64,000 bases of DNA from Acidobacteriota bacterium (lineage in GTDB: Bacteria > Acidobacteriota > Vicinamibacteria > Vicinamibacterales > JAFNAJ01): contig JAHDVP010000023.1 of assembly GCA_023384575.1 (NCBI GenBank), positions 1 to 64,000 of the forward strand, read 5' to 3'. This document shows, piece after piece, positions 35,923-44,992 of this stretch. Position 1 is the stretch's first letter, and each line of letters starts with the position of its first letter. The translations under genes were made by a program, and so were the position numbers. Under the pieces are notes generated by a model that did not search any database, was not told the origin of the DNA, and saw nothing but the letters and a program-made list of their open reading frames with translations.

Positions 35923-36085
35923 GCCGCGTGCGAATCCAGGCCGTGAGCGACGTGCCCGCTCGACCCAAGGGCCTCCCGTGTTCTCACCCGGCCCGCACGC
36001 CGGTTCCCGGGTCTCGCCCTGCCCGCGTCGGCGCCGCACCACACCCCGCATACTGCTCGTTCGAGGTTACGGAGAGGAGAGACGC

Positions 36086-39000
36086 ATGACTGCGAGCCAC
36101 TTTGTGAGGCGACTCGGCGGCCTGGCACTCGGCCTGGCGCTGGCCGGCGTCGTGCCGGCGGCCGCCCAGATCGACACCGGGTCGATCGTCGGCACCGTCC
36201 GTGACAGCTCCGGCGCCGTGCTGCCGGGTGTCACGGTGACCGCGACCCAGCAGGGCACCAACGCCCAGGCCATCGCCATCACCTCGGACCGCGGCGAGTA
36301 CGTCATGCCGAACCTGAGGATCGGCGTCTACGAGCTCTCGGCCGAGATCGACGGGTTCAAGCGCGGCCTGAGCCGCGACGTGACGCTCAACGTCCAGCAG
36401 CGCGTCCAGGTGGACTTCACGCTCGAGGTGGGCGACCTCACGGAGGACGTCACCGTCGAGGCGCAGGCCGTCGTCCTGCAGACCCAGCGGGCCGACATCG
36501 GGCTCGCCGTCACGCAGCGGTCGATGACCGACCTGCCGCTGCTCGGCCGGCGGTACTCCGAGCTCGCGTTCCTCGCGCCCGGCGTCGCGCCGGCGCCGGC
36601 CGGCATCGGCAATCGCGGCGAGGAGAGCGGCTTCAACGCCAACGGCAACTTCTCGACCTGGAACAACTACACGCTCGACGGCGCCGACAACAACTCCTTC
36701 ACGACCAACCTGCAGGAGCGCTCCGTGCAGGTCGTGCAGCCGCCGGTCGACGCGCTCGAGGAGTTCCGCGTGCAGACGCGCACCTACTCGGCCGAGTTCG
36801 GGCGCGCGGCCGGGGCCGTCATCAACGCGTCGATCAAGCAGGGCACCAACAGCTTCCGCGGCAACCTCTACGAGTTCTTCCGCGACGAGGGGCTGAACGC
36901 GAACCGGTGGGAGAACAACCGCGCGGGCCTCGAGAAGGCCGCCTTCCGGCAGGACATCTTCGGCGGGACGCTCGGCGGCCCCCTCCGACGCGACCGCACG
37001 TTCTTCTTCGTGTCGTACCAGGGCACGCGGACCAACCGGGAGCTCACGGGGCAGGCCACGGTCCCGACGGCCCTCATGCGCCAGGGGAACCTGAGCGAAC
37101 TGCCCATCAACCTGCTGACGAGTCCGTTCACGACGGGTTGTGTCGACACGGCCGCGAAGATCATCAACCCGGCGTGCATCGACCCGGTCGCGCAGCGCAT
37201 CATGCAGCTCTACCCGCAGCCGAACATCCCCTCGCGTCAGGCGCTCGAGGGCACGCCGGGCTCGTTCGGCCCGCCGAACTTCATCAACAACCAGTCCATC
37301 GACGAAGACGTCAACCAGCTCGACGTGCGGGTCGACCAGAACCTTCGCGGCGGCCTCGACCGGCTCTTCGGCCGCTACAGCATCGCCGACACGACGCGCA
37401 TCGAGGAGCCGCTGCTCGGCGATCCGGTGGCCTCCGGCGACTTCAACAGCGAGAACTTCATCACCGGTCAGAGCGCGGTGTTCGGCTGGACGCGCGTGCT
37501 CGGCAGCTCCATGGTCAACGAGCTGCGCGTCTCGTGGAACCACATCAGCTCGGACGTGCTGCACCCGGCCTTCGGCGTCGACGCCAACGCCCAGTACGGC
37601 ATCACGGGCCTGCCGACCGACCCGCGCTACAGCGGCGGGCTGCCGCACCTCAACGTCGGCGGGCTCAGCCGCATCGGCGGGCCCTTCTTCCGCCCGCAGT
37701 TCCAGACGTCGTGGGTGTGGCAGTTCTCGAACAACCTGTCCTGGACCCGGGGCAGCCACGACTACAAGTTCGGCGTCGAGCGGCGCCGCGACTCGGTCGA
37801 CTACATCGACCTCGCGGCGCTCAACGGGCTGATGACCTTCTCGAACGGCCGGTACACCAACAGCGGCATCGGCGACTTCCTGCTCGGCCTCGCCACGCAG
37901 CAGCGCGTCACGCTCTTCCACGAGGCGCAGCTCTTCACGGACGGCTGGCAGTTCTACGGGCAGGACTCGTGGCGCATCACGCCGACCTTCACGCTCAACT
38001 ACGGCCTGCGCTACGAGTACTTCACCCCGATGTTCGACCGCAACGGCCTGCTCACGAACATCGACCCGGCCACGGGTGCGCGGATCACGGCCCAGGAGGA
38101 CGGGAGTGTCTTCGAGCGTGCGCTCATCAACCCCGATCGCAACAACTTCGCCCCGCGCGTCGGCTTCGCCTGGCGTCCCACCGAGAAGATGGTGCTGCGT
38201 GGCGGCTTCGGCGTCTTCTACCAGCACACCGATCGGTACGGTTCCGAGAGCCAGATGGCGCTCAACCCGCCGCAGCTCGCCGACGTCGTGCTGACCGCGA
38301 CGACCCGCAACGACCCGCCGACCGCGATCCTGCGGAACGGCTTCGTGCCCGTGTCGGCCGACAACATCAACCCGGCGTCGGTCCAGTGGCGCATCCAGAG
38401 CCCCGACCAGAAGACCCCGGTCGTGCAGCAGTACAGCATCGGACCCGAGTACGAGATCTTCAGCGGCACCGTCGTCGCCGTCGAGTACGTCGGCAACCGC
38501 ACGCGCAACGGCCGGCGGCTGCTCAACCTGAACCAGGGTCGCATCGACACGCCAGGTGTGGGGCCGGCCGTCTTCCCCTACGCGTCGCTCGGCTATGGCA
38601 CGGCCTTCCTGCAGCAGGTGCAGACGATTGGCCGCACCGACTACAACGCGCTGCAGGTCAGGCTCCAGCGCCGTTTCATGAACGGCTTCGCCTACACGGC
38701 GCAGTACACCTGGAGCAAGGCGCTCGGCGACTTCCTCGATCACCTGAGCGCCGACGGCAGCGGCGGCGGCCAGTACCCGATCAACGCCTACGAGCCCGAT
38801 CGCAACTACGGCCTGCTGACCTTCGACACGCCGCGTCGCTTCACCGGCAGCTTCATCTACGAGCTGCCCTTCGGTGCGGGCCGTGCGAAGGACCCCGGCG
38901 GCGTCGTCGGCGCGATTCTCGGCAACTGGAGCGTCAACGGCATCGTCACGATCAGCGACGGCCGGCCGTTCACCATCACGGCCAACGACCAGACGGGCGC

Positions 39001-39367
39001 CGGGTCGGGGCGCATCTCGGTGGCCAACTGCGTCGGCAATCCGCTGCCGAGCGGCTTCACGCAGACCATCGACCAGTGGTTCGACCCGGCTGCGTTCGCC
39101 CCGAACACGGCGTTCCGCTTCGGCAACTGCGGCATCAACACGGTGCGCGGGCCGAGCTTCAAGTCGGTGAACTTCTCGGCGTTCCGCTCCATTCCCGTCG
39201 GAGCGGGCCGTCGCGTCGAGTTGCGCTGGGAGGTGTTCAACCTGCTCAACACGGTCAACTACGGCCTGCCCGGGTCGAACGTGAACAACCCGGGCACGTT
39301 CGGCGTCATCAGCAGCAGCACGGGCTCACCCCGCGAGATGCAGCTCGCGGTGAAGTTCTACTTCTGA
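36086..39367 (+). CDS. TonB-dependent receptor of the iol region, Oar-like
   Basis: The 1093-residue protein has a signal peptide (residues 1-28, VVPAAAQ), a carboxypeptidase-regulatory domain (about residues 32-110, GTVRDSSGAVLPGVTVTA), a plug with ITQRSMTDLPLLGRRYSELAF-like sequence and a barrel ending LAVKFYF. The start at 36086 follows GGAGAGGAGA. It is divergent from lacI, under the operator-flanked promoter, and 72 bases before the IolD-like gene, so it is predicted to import the sugar or cyclitol that the region degrades. The ligand is inferred from context only. Confidence 0.85.
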   Translation: MTASHFVRRLGGLALGLALAGVVPAAAQIDTGSIVGTVRDSSGAVLPGVTVTATQQGTNAQAIAITSDRGEYVMPNLRIGVYELSAEIDGFKRGLSRDVTLNVQQRVQVDFTLEVGDLTEDVTVEAQAVVLQTQRADIGLAVTQRSMTDLPLLGRRYSELAFLAPGVAPAPAGIGNRGEESGFNANGNFSTWNNYTLDGADNNSFTTNLQERSVQVVQPPVDALEEFRVQTRTYSAEFGRAAGAVINASIKQGTNSFRGNLYEFFRDEGLNANRWENNRAGLEKAAFRQDIFGGTLGGPLRRDRTFFFVSYQGTRTNRELTGQATVPTALMRQGNLSELPINLLTSPFTTGCVDTAAKIINPACIDPVAQRIMQLYPQPNIPSRQALEGTPGSFGPPNFINNQSIDEDVNQLDVRVDQNLRGGLDRLFGRYSIADTTRIEEPLLGDPVASGDFNSENFITGQSAVFGWTRVLGSSMVNELRVSWNHISSDVLHPAFGVDANAQYGITGLPTDPRYSGGLPHLNVGGLSRIGGPFFRPQFQTSWVWQFSNNLSWTRGSHDYKFGVERRRDSVDYIDLAALNGLMTFSNGRYTNSGIGDFLLGLATQQRVTLFHEAQLFTDGWQFYGQDSWRITPTFTLNYGLRYEYFTPMFDRNGLLTNIDPATGARITAQEDGSVFERALINPDRNNFAPRVGFAWRPTEKMVLRGGFGVFYQHTDRYGSESQMALNPPQLADVVLTATTRNDPPTAILRNGFVPVSADNINPASVQWRIQSPDQKTPVVQQYSIGPEYEIFSGTVVAVEYVGNRTRNGRRLLNLNQGRIDTPGVGPAVFPYASLGYGTAFLQQVQTIGRTDYNALQVRLQRRFMNGFAYTAQYTWSKALGDFLDHLSADGSGGGQYPINAYEPDRNYGLLTFDTPRRFTGSFIYELPFGAGRAKDPGGVVGAILGNWSVNGIVTISDGRPFTITANDQTGAGSGRISVANCVGNPLPSGFTQTIDQWFDPAAFAPNTAFRFGNCGINTVRGPSFKSVNFSAFRSIPVGAGRRVELRWEVFNLLNTVNYGLPGSNVNNPGTFGVISSSTGSPREMQLAVKFYF

Positions 39368-39382
39368 CGTAGTCTCCCAGTC

Positions 39383-39416
39383 CGCCCGGTCGGTGACCTC
39401 GGTCGCCGGCCGGGCG
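39383..39416 (+). terminator. Hairpin between the TonB receptor and IolD-like genes
   Basis: CGCCCGG (39383-39389) pairs with CCGGGCG (39410-39416). It has no T-tract and could act as an attenuator or processing site that lowers expression of the downstream genes. Confidence 0.35.
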
Positions 39417-39439
39417 CCCGTCTTCCTCCCGGAGCCGTC

Positions 39440-41242
39440 ATGCGCCTCACCGGTGGCGAGATCATCGTCGAATACCTCATCAAGGAGGGGGTGCCCTATC
39501 TCGTGGGCATCCCCGGCCACGGCAACGTCGCGCTCTTCGATGCGATCGTCGACCGCCGCGACCGGATCCGACCGTTCCCGGTGGTGCACGAGCAGAGCGC
39601 CGCCCACATCGCCGACGCCTACTATCGCGTCTCAGGCCGTCCGCTCGCGATCACGACCTCGATCGGGCCGGGTGCCGCCAACACCACGTGCGGCGTCGCT
39701 CAGGCCTATGTCGACTCGACGGCGATGCTCGTCATCACCGGCAGCACGCACACGTACATGCGGGGGCATTCGGTGCTGCAGGAGATCGACCGCACGCACT
39801 GGAGCAACTTTCCCCGGGTGCTCGAGCCCGTCGTCAAGCGCTGGTGGGACGTCACGCGGGTCGGGCAGCTGCCCTTCGTCATGCACAGCGCGTTCAACGA
39901 GATGCTGAGCGGCCGGCGCGGTCCCGTGCTCATCGACCTGCCGATGGACGTGCAGGCCGAGGCGGCCGACGTCGAGCTGCCCGAGCCGGCCGAGCGACGT
40001 GCGCTGCGTATGCCGGCGGGGCACCCCGCCGACCTCGAACGGGCGGCGGCGCTGCTCGTCCAGGCGAAGCGCCCGGTCATGGTCGTGGGGGGAGGGGCGG
40101 CCTATTCGCCGACCGCCGCATCCGATGTGCGCCGGATCGCCGAGCACCTGGGCGCGGCGGTCATCACCACCTGGCACGGCAAGGGCATCCTGCCGCAGGA
40201 TCACGAACTGAACGCGTGGCACGCCGGCTCGATCGGCACGCTCTGCGCCAACCGCCTCGCCAACCAGGCGGACGTCGTGCTCGCCGTCGGCACGCGCTTC
40301 GTCGACTGGCTGACCGGGTCCTATACCAGCGACGTGTGGCGCATCCCGCCCGCGAAACTCATTCACATCGATCTCGACCCGCGTGAGATCGGGAAGAACT
40401 ACCCGGTCGAGGTGGGCATCCTGGCCGACGCGGGCACCGCGCTGGCGCAACTCGTCGATGCGGTGGCGTCCGCCGGACCGGCGCGGGCCTATCGCGCGAC
40501 CGAGTGGTTCGCGACCATCCGCAAGGCCCGGCAGGACTACCTCGACGCCTTTGCCGACATCCGCGAGAGCGATCGGTTCCCGATGTCGATCTCTCGCGCG
40601 CTCGCCGAGATGCGGAAGGTCGCGCCCCGCGACTCGATCTGGGTGAGTGGGGCCGGCAACCCGCAGACGCAGATCCACCAGGAGTTGCCGTTCTACGAGC
40701 CGAGGACGCACATCACGAGCGGCGGCTTCTCGACGATGGGGTTCACCGTGCCCGGAGCGATCGGCGCGCAGCTTGCCGCAGGCGACCGACGGGTGATCGG
40801 CGTGTCGGGTGACGGCGATTTCATGGCGAGCCTTCACGAGATCGCCATCGCCGTGCAGCAGCAGTTGCCCATCGTCTACGTGGTCATGAACAACGCCGCC
40901 TGGCAGTCGATCGAGAACCTTCAGGTCTCCGTCTACGGCGAGGCGCGGAAGATGAACACCCGCTTCCTGACGCCGGGCGGAGCGAACTACTCGCCCGACT
41001 TCGTCCGCGTGGCCGAGGGGTTCGGGGCGCGCGCCTCGAAGGTCACCTCTCCCGACCAGATGGGCCGCGCGCTCCAGGAAGCCCTCGATTCGGGTCGCAC
41101 CTCGGTCATCGAAGTTCCGTGCGCGAAGGAGCTGCCGTACTCGGGGATCAAGAAGTACGCGTGGTGGGACGTTCCCGTGCCGGCGTACCTCGAGGAGGCT
41201 CGAAAGGCGTACGAGGAGGCGCGCGCCGGCGAGCGGTTGTGA
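39440..41242 (+). CDS. iolD: Thiamine-diphosphate-dependent enzyme in the IolD position
   Basis: The 600-residue protein has the three-domain POX/acetolactate-synthase fold: catalytic Glu in VVHEQSAAH, SIGPGAANTTCGVAQAY, and the ThDP/Mg motif GDGDFMAS through VVMNNAAW. IolD (trihydroxycyclohexanedione hydrolase) is the only ThDP enzyme of inositol catabolism and shares GPGAAN and VLQEID stretches seen here; the length is a little short of the usual 620-640 residues and the N-terminus is more like acetolactate synthase. Placement directly before iolB supports IolD function. Alternatives are an acetolactate synthase or another 2-oxoacid enzyme. Confidence 0.72.
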   Translation: MRLTGGEIIVEYLIKEGVPYLVGIPGHGNVALFDAIVDRRDRIRPFPVVHEQSAAHIADAYYRVSGRPLAITTSIGPGAANTTCGVAQAYVDSTAMLVITGSTHTYMRGHSVLQEIDRTHWSNFPRVLEPVVKRWWDVTRVGQLPFVMHSAFNEMLSGRRGPVLIDLPMDVQAEAADVELPEPAERRALRMPAGHPADLERAAALLVQAKRPVMVVGGGAAYSPTAASDVRRIAEHLGAAVITTWHGKGILPQDHELNAWHAGSIGTLCANRLANQADVVLAVGTRFVDWLTGSYTSDVWRIPPAKLIHIDLDPREIGKNYPVEVGILADAGTALAQLVDAVASAGPARAYRATEWFATIRKARQDYLDAFADIRESDRFPMSISRALAEMRKVAPRDSIWVSGAGNPQTQIHQELPFYEPRTHITSGGFSTMGFTVPGAIGAQLAAGDRRVIGVSGDGDFMASLHEIAIAVQQQLPIVYVVMNNAAWQSIENLQVSVYGEARKMNTRFLTPGGANYSPDFVRVAEGFGARASKVTSPDQMGRALQEALDSGRTSVIEVPCAKELPYSGIKKYAWWDVPVPAYLEEARKAYEEARAGERL

Positions 41243-41262
41243 TCGCCCGCTGGAGGAGACGC

Positions 41263-42138
41263 ATGTCGACACAGCAACGGCTCTACCACTCCCGATCGCT
41301 GGCCGATGGCGAGGCGGGCACGCTCGTGGAGATCACGGCCGAAGGCGCGCGCTGGCGTTACGTGCACTTCGCCGTTCGCCGGTTGCCCGCGGGCACGTCG
41401 TGGGCGGCGCGTGGCGACGGCCAGGAGATCTGCCTCGTCCTGCTCAGGGGGCACTGTCGGGTGCGGTGGCCGGGTGGGGTCGAGCACGTCATCGGCCCGA
41501 GGACTGACGTCTTCGCCTCGTACCCGTCGGCCGTGTACCTGCCTGCCGGCGTCGTCTGCACGGTAGTCGCCCTCGAGACGACGGACCTCGCAGATTGCCG
41601 GGCGCCCTCGACCAAGACGCTCGAGCCCGCGGTGATCCGGCCCGAGCACTGTGGCTTCGAGATCCGGGGCGGGGGCAACGCCACGCGCCAGATCGTCGAC
41701 ATCCTGCCGCCGTCGTATCCCGCCGATCGGCTGATGGTGTGCGAGGTGTTCACGCCGAGCGGCAACTGGTCGAGCTACCCGCCGCACAAGCACGATCGCG
41801 ACGACCCTCCGCACGAGGTCGAGCTCGAAGAGACCTACTACTTCCGGATGCGACAGCCCGAGGGGTACGCCTTCCAGCGCGTCTACGCGGCCGACGGGTC
41901 GTTCGACCAGACCTTCAAGGTCGAGCACGGCGACCTGCTGCTCATCCCCGGTGGTTACCACCCGTTCGTGACGGCGTTCGGGTACGACGCCTACTATCTC
42001 AATGTCCTCGCTGGCGAGCGCCGCTCGATGGCCGCCGCCGACGACCCGCGCTACGCAGGTCTGCGCGAGACGTGGCCGCCGCCCGACCCGCGCCTCCCGG
42101 TCGTGCCTCGTCCGCAGCCGGTTGGCCAGACTTCGTAG
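41263..42138 (+). CDS. iolB: 5-deoxy-glucuronate isomerase
   Basis: The 291-residue protein is a bicupin of the IolB/KduI family. The metal-site segment YPPHKHDRDDPPHEVELEE matches IolB, which isomerises 5-deoxy-glucuronate to 5-dehydro-2-deoxygluconate, the substrate of IolC. GGAGGAGA precedes the ATG, 20 bases after the IolD-like stop, so the two are co-transcribed. Confidence 0.9.
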   Translation: MSTQQRLYHSRSLADGEAGTLVEITAEGARWRYVHFAVRRLPAGTSWAARGDGQEICLVLLRGHCRVRWPGGVEHVIGPRTDVFASYPSAVYLPAGVVCTVVALETTDLADCRAPSTKTLEPAVIRPEHCGFEIRGGGNATRQIVDILPPSYPADRLMVCEVFTPSGNWSSYPPHKHDRDDPPHEVELEETYYFRMRQPEGYAFQRVYAADGSFDQTFKVEHGDLLLIPGGYHPFVTAFGYDAYYLNVLAGERRSMAAADDPRYAGLRETWPPPDPRLPVVPRPQPVGQTS

Positions 42139-42224
42139 CTCGTCGCGTGCCGGCGGATCGCGCGGGACGGAACACGATGATGCCGCCCCTGACGTCAACG
42201 TACAACCTCGAAGGCAGGAGACTG

Positions 42225-44903
42225 ATGCAGCACAGGATCAACCACCGCCTCCCTGGCACCGTCGCGGCGCTCGTTGCAGGACTCGCCCTTGTCCTCATCG
42301 TCCCGCTCCGCTCGCAGACGCTTCCGCAGGACCAGGGCGCGCACGGCACGTGGCAGAAGCTGCTCAAGCTCACGACGACGGCGAGCGTGATGCACACGAA
42401 GGCCCACCCCGACGACGAACACGGTGGAGTGATCACGAAGCTCTCGCGCCGGCACGGCGCGCGTCTGTCGATGATCACGCTCAACCGCGGCGAGTCGGGC
42501 GACAACGCCATCGGGTCGCAGCTCTTCGACGGCCTCGGCCTGATCCGGACCGAGGAACTCATGGTGTCCAACCGGTACTACGGCATGGATAACCAGTACT
42601 TCACGACGGTGCTCGACTACGGCTTCTCGAAGCGGATCGACGAAGCCCTCGAGAAGTGGGGGAAGGACAACGTCATGCGGGACGTCGTCCGGCTCATCCG
42701 CATGGACAGGCCCTTCGTGCTCCTCTCGCGCTTCCAGGGCAACCAGCGCGACGGCCACGGCAATCACCAGACCGCAGGCCTCATCACCACCGAGGCCTTC
42801 AAGATGGCTGGCGACCCGAAGGTGTTCCCCGAGCAGATTGCCGAAGGCCTGCGCCCGTGGCAGCCGTTCAAGGTCTACATCGGCGGCGTGCGCGAGGACG
42901 AGGCCTGGACAGTCCGGATCGACAGCGGTGAGTACAGCCCCTGGATTGGCGACTCGTACAACAACTTCGCGCGGCTGGGCCTGTCGTTCCAGCGCTCACA
43001 GGTGAGCGGCCGGTACCGCCCGCAGCCCGGGCCGGTCTACGGCTACTACACGCGCGTCGGGAGCACCGTCAAGGCCCCCGAGAAGGAACAGACCATCTTC
43101 GACGGCATCGACACGACGGTGCCTGGCCTGTTCAAGACGCTCGGGCGGCCGGCCCCAGCGGGCGTCGACGGGCTGCTGCAGCAGATCGAGGCTGCGGTGA
43201 AGGAAGCGATGGCGGCCTTCTCGCTGACCGACCCGTCGGCCGTCGTGCCCGCGCTCGCGAGGGGCCTTGCGGCCACGCGCCAGGCCATCGAGCGGAGCGC
43301 TCCCGAGCCCGACGCCGTGTTCCTGCTGCAGGTCAAGGAACGGCAGTTCATGGACGCCATCAACACGGCGCTCGGCGTATCCTTCACCGCGATGGCGCAG
43401 CCGGCGGGCCTGCCCGAACCGACGGGGATGTTCGCGGCCTTCGCGCCGGCGCCCACGATGGAGGCGCCGGTGCCCGGCCAGCGCTTCGAGGTGCGCGCAA
43501 CGTTCTCCAATCGCGGTCGTCACGACGTGGCCCTGTCGGAGATCGCGCTCGACACGCACGCCGGGTGGAACGCCCAGCGCACGCAGGGCGGCGGCGCGGC
43601 GGTCCTGAAGTTCAACGACGTCGCGCAGGCGCGCTTCGACGTGACGCTCGCGGCCGACGTGGCGCTCAGCTCGAAGCCCTACTTCAGCCGCGCGTCGATC
43701 CGCGAGGACCTCTACACGCTGCACGACAAGAGCCAGTTCGGCCGGCCGGCCAGCGCGGCGCCGGCCGTGGCCGTCGCGCGCTACACCGTCGGCGGTGTCC
43801 CCGTCGAGGCGCGCGAGACGGTGCGTCGCAGCGAAGCGAGGCTGCCCTACGGGCACGAACTCCGCGAGTTGCGGGTCGTGCCCGCCGTCGGGCTGCGAGT
43901 CTCACCGGGCGCCGCGATCATCCCGCTCAAGGCCGCGGAGAAGCGCCTCACGCTGCACGTCGACCTGCTGAACAACAAGCCCGATGGCGTGCAGGGCGAG
44001 CTTTCGTTGCGGCTGCCCACCGGCTGGTCGGCTTCGCCCGCTTCGCAGGCGTTCACCTTCGCCCGCGCCGGTGAGCGCGCGGCCCACCAGTTCACGGTGT
44101 CGGTGCCGGCGCTCGAGGATCGCTCGTACGAGGTCACGGTGGTTGCCAGGGCCGATGGCAAGGAGTACACCGAGGGCTACGACATCATCGAGCATCGCGA
44201 CCTCGAGACCCGCTACTTGTACCGCCCATCGACGACGAGCGTGCGCGGCGTCGACGTCGACGTGGCGCCGGACCTGCACGTCGGGTACGTGATGGGTGTC
44301 GGCGACCAGGTGCCCGCCGGGATCGCCCAGCTCGGCTATCGGGTGACGCTGCTCGACGAGCAGGCCCTGGCCACGGGTGACCTGTCGCAGTTTGACGCGG
44401 TCGTGACCGGGACGCGCGCCTACGCCGTGCGCGAGGATCTCAAGACGTACAACCGCCGCCTGCTCGACTACGTCCGGAACGGCGGCAACCTCGTTGTCCT
44501 CTACAACACGCAGGAGCTCGTCCCCAACCAGTTCTCCCCGTACCCGGCGGTCCTGCCGCAGCGATCGGAGGAGGTCTCCGAAGAGGACTCGCCGATCGAG
44601 ATCCTGGCGCCGGACCATCAGGCGTTCACGTGGCCGAACCGGATCACGCAGGCCGATTTCGAGGGCTGGGTCGAACAGCGCGGGTCGAAGTTCTGGAGCG
44701 AGTGGGACGCCAACTACACGCCGATGCTCTCGACGTTCGACCGCGGGCAGGCGCCGCAGCGCGGCGGCTGGCTGACCGCCCGCTACGGCCAGGGGCACTA
44801 CACCTACTTCGCCTACGCCTTCCACCGGCAGCTGCCGTACGGCGTGCCAGGGGCCTACCGGCTTCTGGCCAACGTGCTGGCGCTCAACAAGACGCCGCGG
44901 TAA
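42225..44903 (+). CDS. Exported PIG-L family deacetylase with large C-terminal domain
   Basis: The 892-residue protein has a signal peptide (residues about 8-30) and a PIG-L/LmbE deacetylase domain with the zinc motif AHPDDEHGG and the later GHGNHQTAG. After about residue 300 come beta-sandwich domains, and the C-terminal 200 residues resemble a class-I-glutamine-amidotransferase/ThuA-like fold (LDYVRNGGNLVVLYNTQE) without a visible catalytic Cys. It should deacetylate N-acetyl sugars outside the cytoplasm. The start at 42225 follows GGCAGGAG; an ATG at 42178 is possible. It is 86 bases after iolB and may be read through from it. Confidence 0.8.
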   Translation: MQHRINHRLPGTVAALVAGLALVLIVPLRSQTLPQDQGAHGTWQKLLKLTTTASVMHTKAHPDDEHGGVITKLSRRHGARLSMITLNRGESGDNAIGSQLFDGLGLIRTEELMVSNRYYGMDNQYFTTVLDYGFSKRIDEALEKWGKDNVMRDVVRLIRMDRPFVLLSRFQGNQRDGHGNHQTAGLITTEAFKMAGDPKVFPEQIAEGLRPWQPFKVYIGGVREDEAWTVRIDSGEYSPWIGDSYNNFARLGLSFQRSQVSGRYRPQPGPVYGYYTRVGSTVKAPEKEQTIFDGIDTTVPGLFKTLGRPAPAGVDGLLQQIEAAVKEAMAAFSLTDPSAVVPALARGLAATRQAIERSAPEPDAVFLLQVKERQFMDAINTALGVSFTAMAQPAGLPEPTGMFAAFAPAPTMEAPVPGQRFEVRATFSNRGRHDVALSEIALDTHAGWNAQRTQGGGAAVLKFNDVAQARFDVTLAADVALSSKPYFSRASIREDLYTLHDKSQFGRPASAAPAVAVARYTVGGVPVEARETVRRSEARLPYGHELRELRVVPAVGLRVSPGAAIIPLKAAEKRLTLHVDLLNNKPDGVQGELSLRLPTGWSASPASQAFTFARAGERAAHQFTVSVPALEDRSYEVTVVARADGKEYTEGYDIIEHRDLETRYLYRPSTTSVRGVDVDVAPDLHVGYVMGVGDQVPAGIAQLGYRVTLLDEQALATGDLSQFDAVVTGTRAYAVREDLKTYNRRLLDYVRNGGNLVVLYNTQELVPNQFSPYPAVLPQRSEEVSEEDSPIEILAPDHQAFTWPNRITQADFEGWVEQRGSKFWSEWDANYTPMLSTFDRGQAPQRGGWLTARYGQGHYTYFAYAFHRQLPYGVPGAYRLLANVLALNKTPR

Positions 44904-44944
44904 CGCGTCGACCCTTTTCCGACGTCGACCCCTCCTCCGACGTC

Positions 44945-44981
44945 CCGGACGGTCACCTTCCCCCTCTTGGTGGCCGTCCGG
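44945..44981. terminator. Bidirectional terminator between convergent genes
   Basis: A 13-bp stem (44945-44957 with 44969-44981, one G-T pair) with an 11-base pyrimidine-rich loop lies between the stops of the PIG-L and DUF2090 genes, followed on the plus strand by TCTCCTTTC. Confidence 0.65.
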
Positions 44982-44992
44982 TCTCCTTTCGT

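Larger units (their letters stand above)
35581..36085. other. 505-base divergent spacer with promoter and two operators
   Basis: This gene-free stretch between lacI and the TonB receptor contains the two operator dyads and the promoter listed separately. The long plus-strand open frame through it is upstream of the receptor's signal peptide and ribosome site and is not believed to be translated. Confidence 0.6.

Noticed and set aside
35984-38743. Long minus-strand open frame opposite the TonB receptor
   Set aside because: Low-complexity composition, no family, antisense to the receptor.
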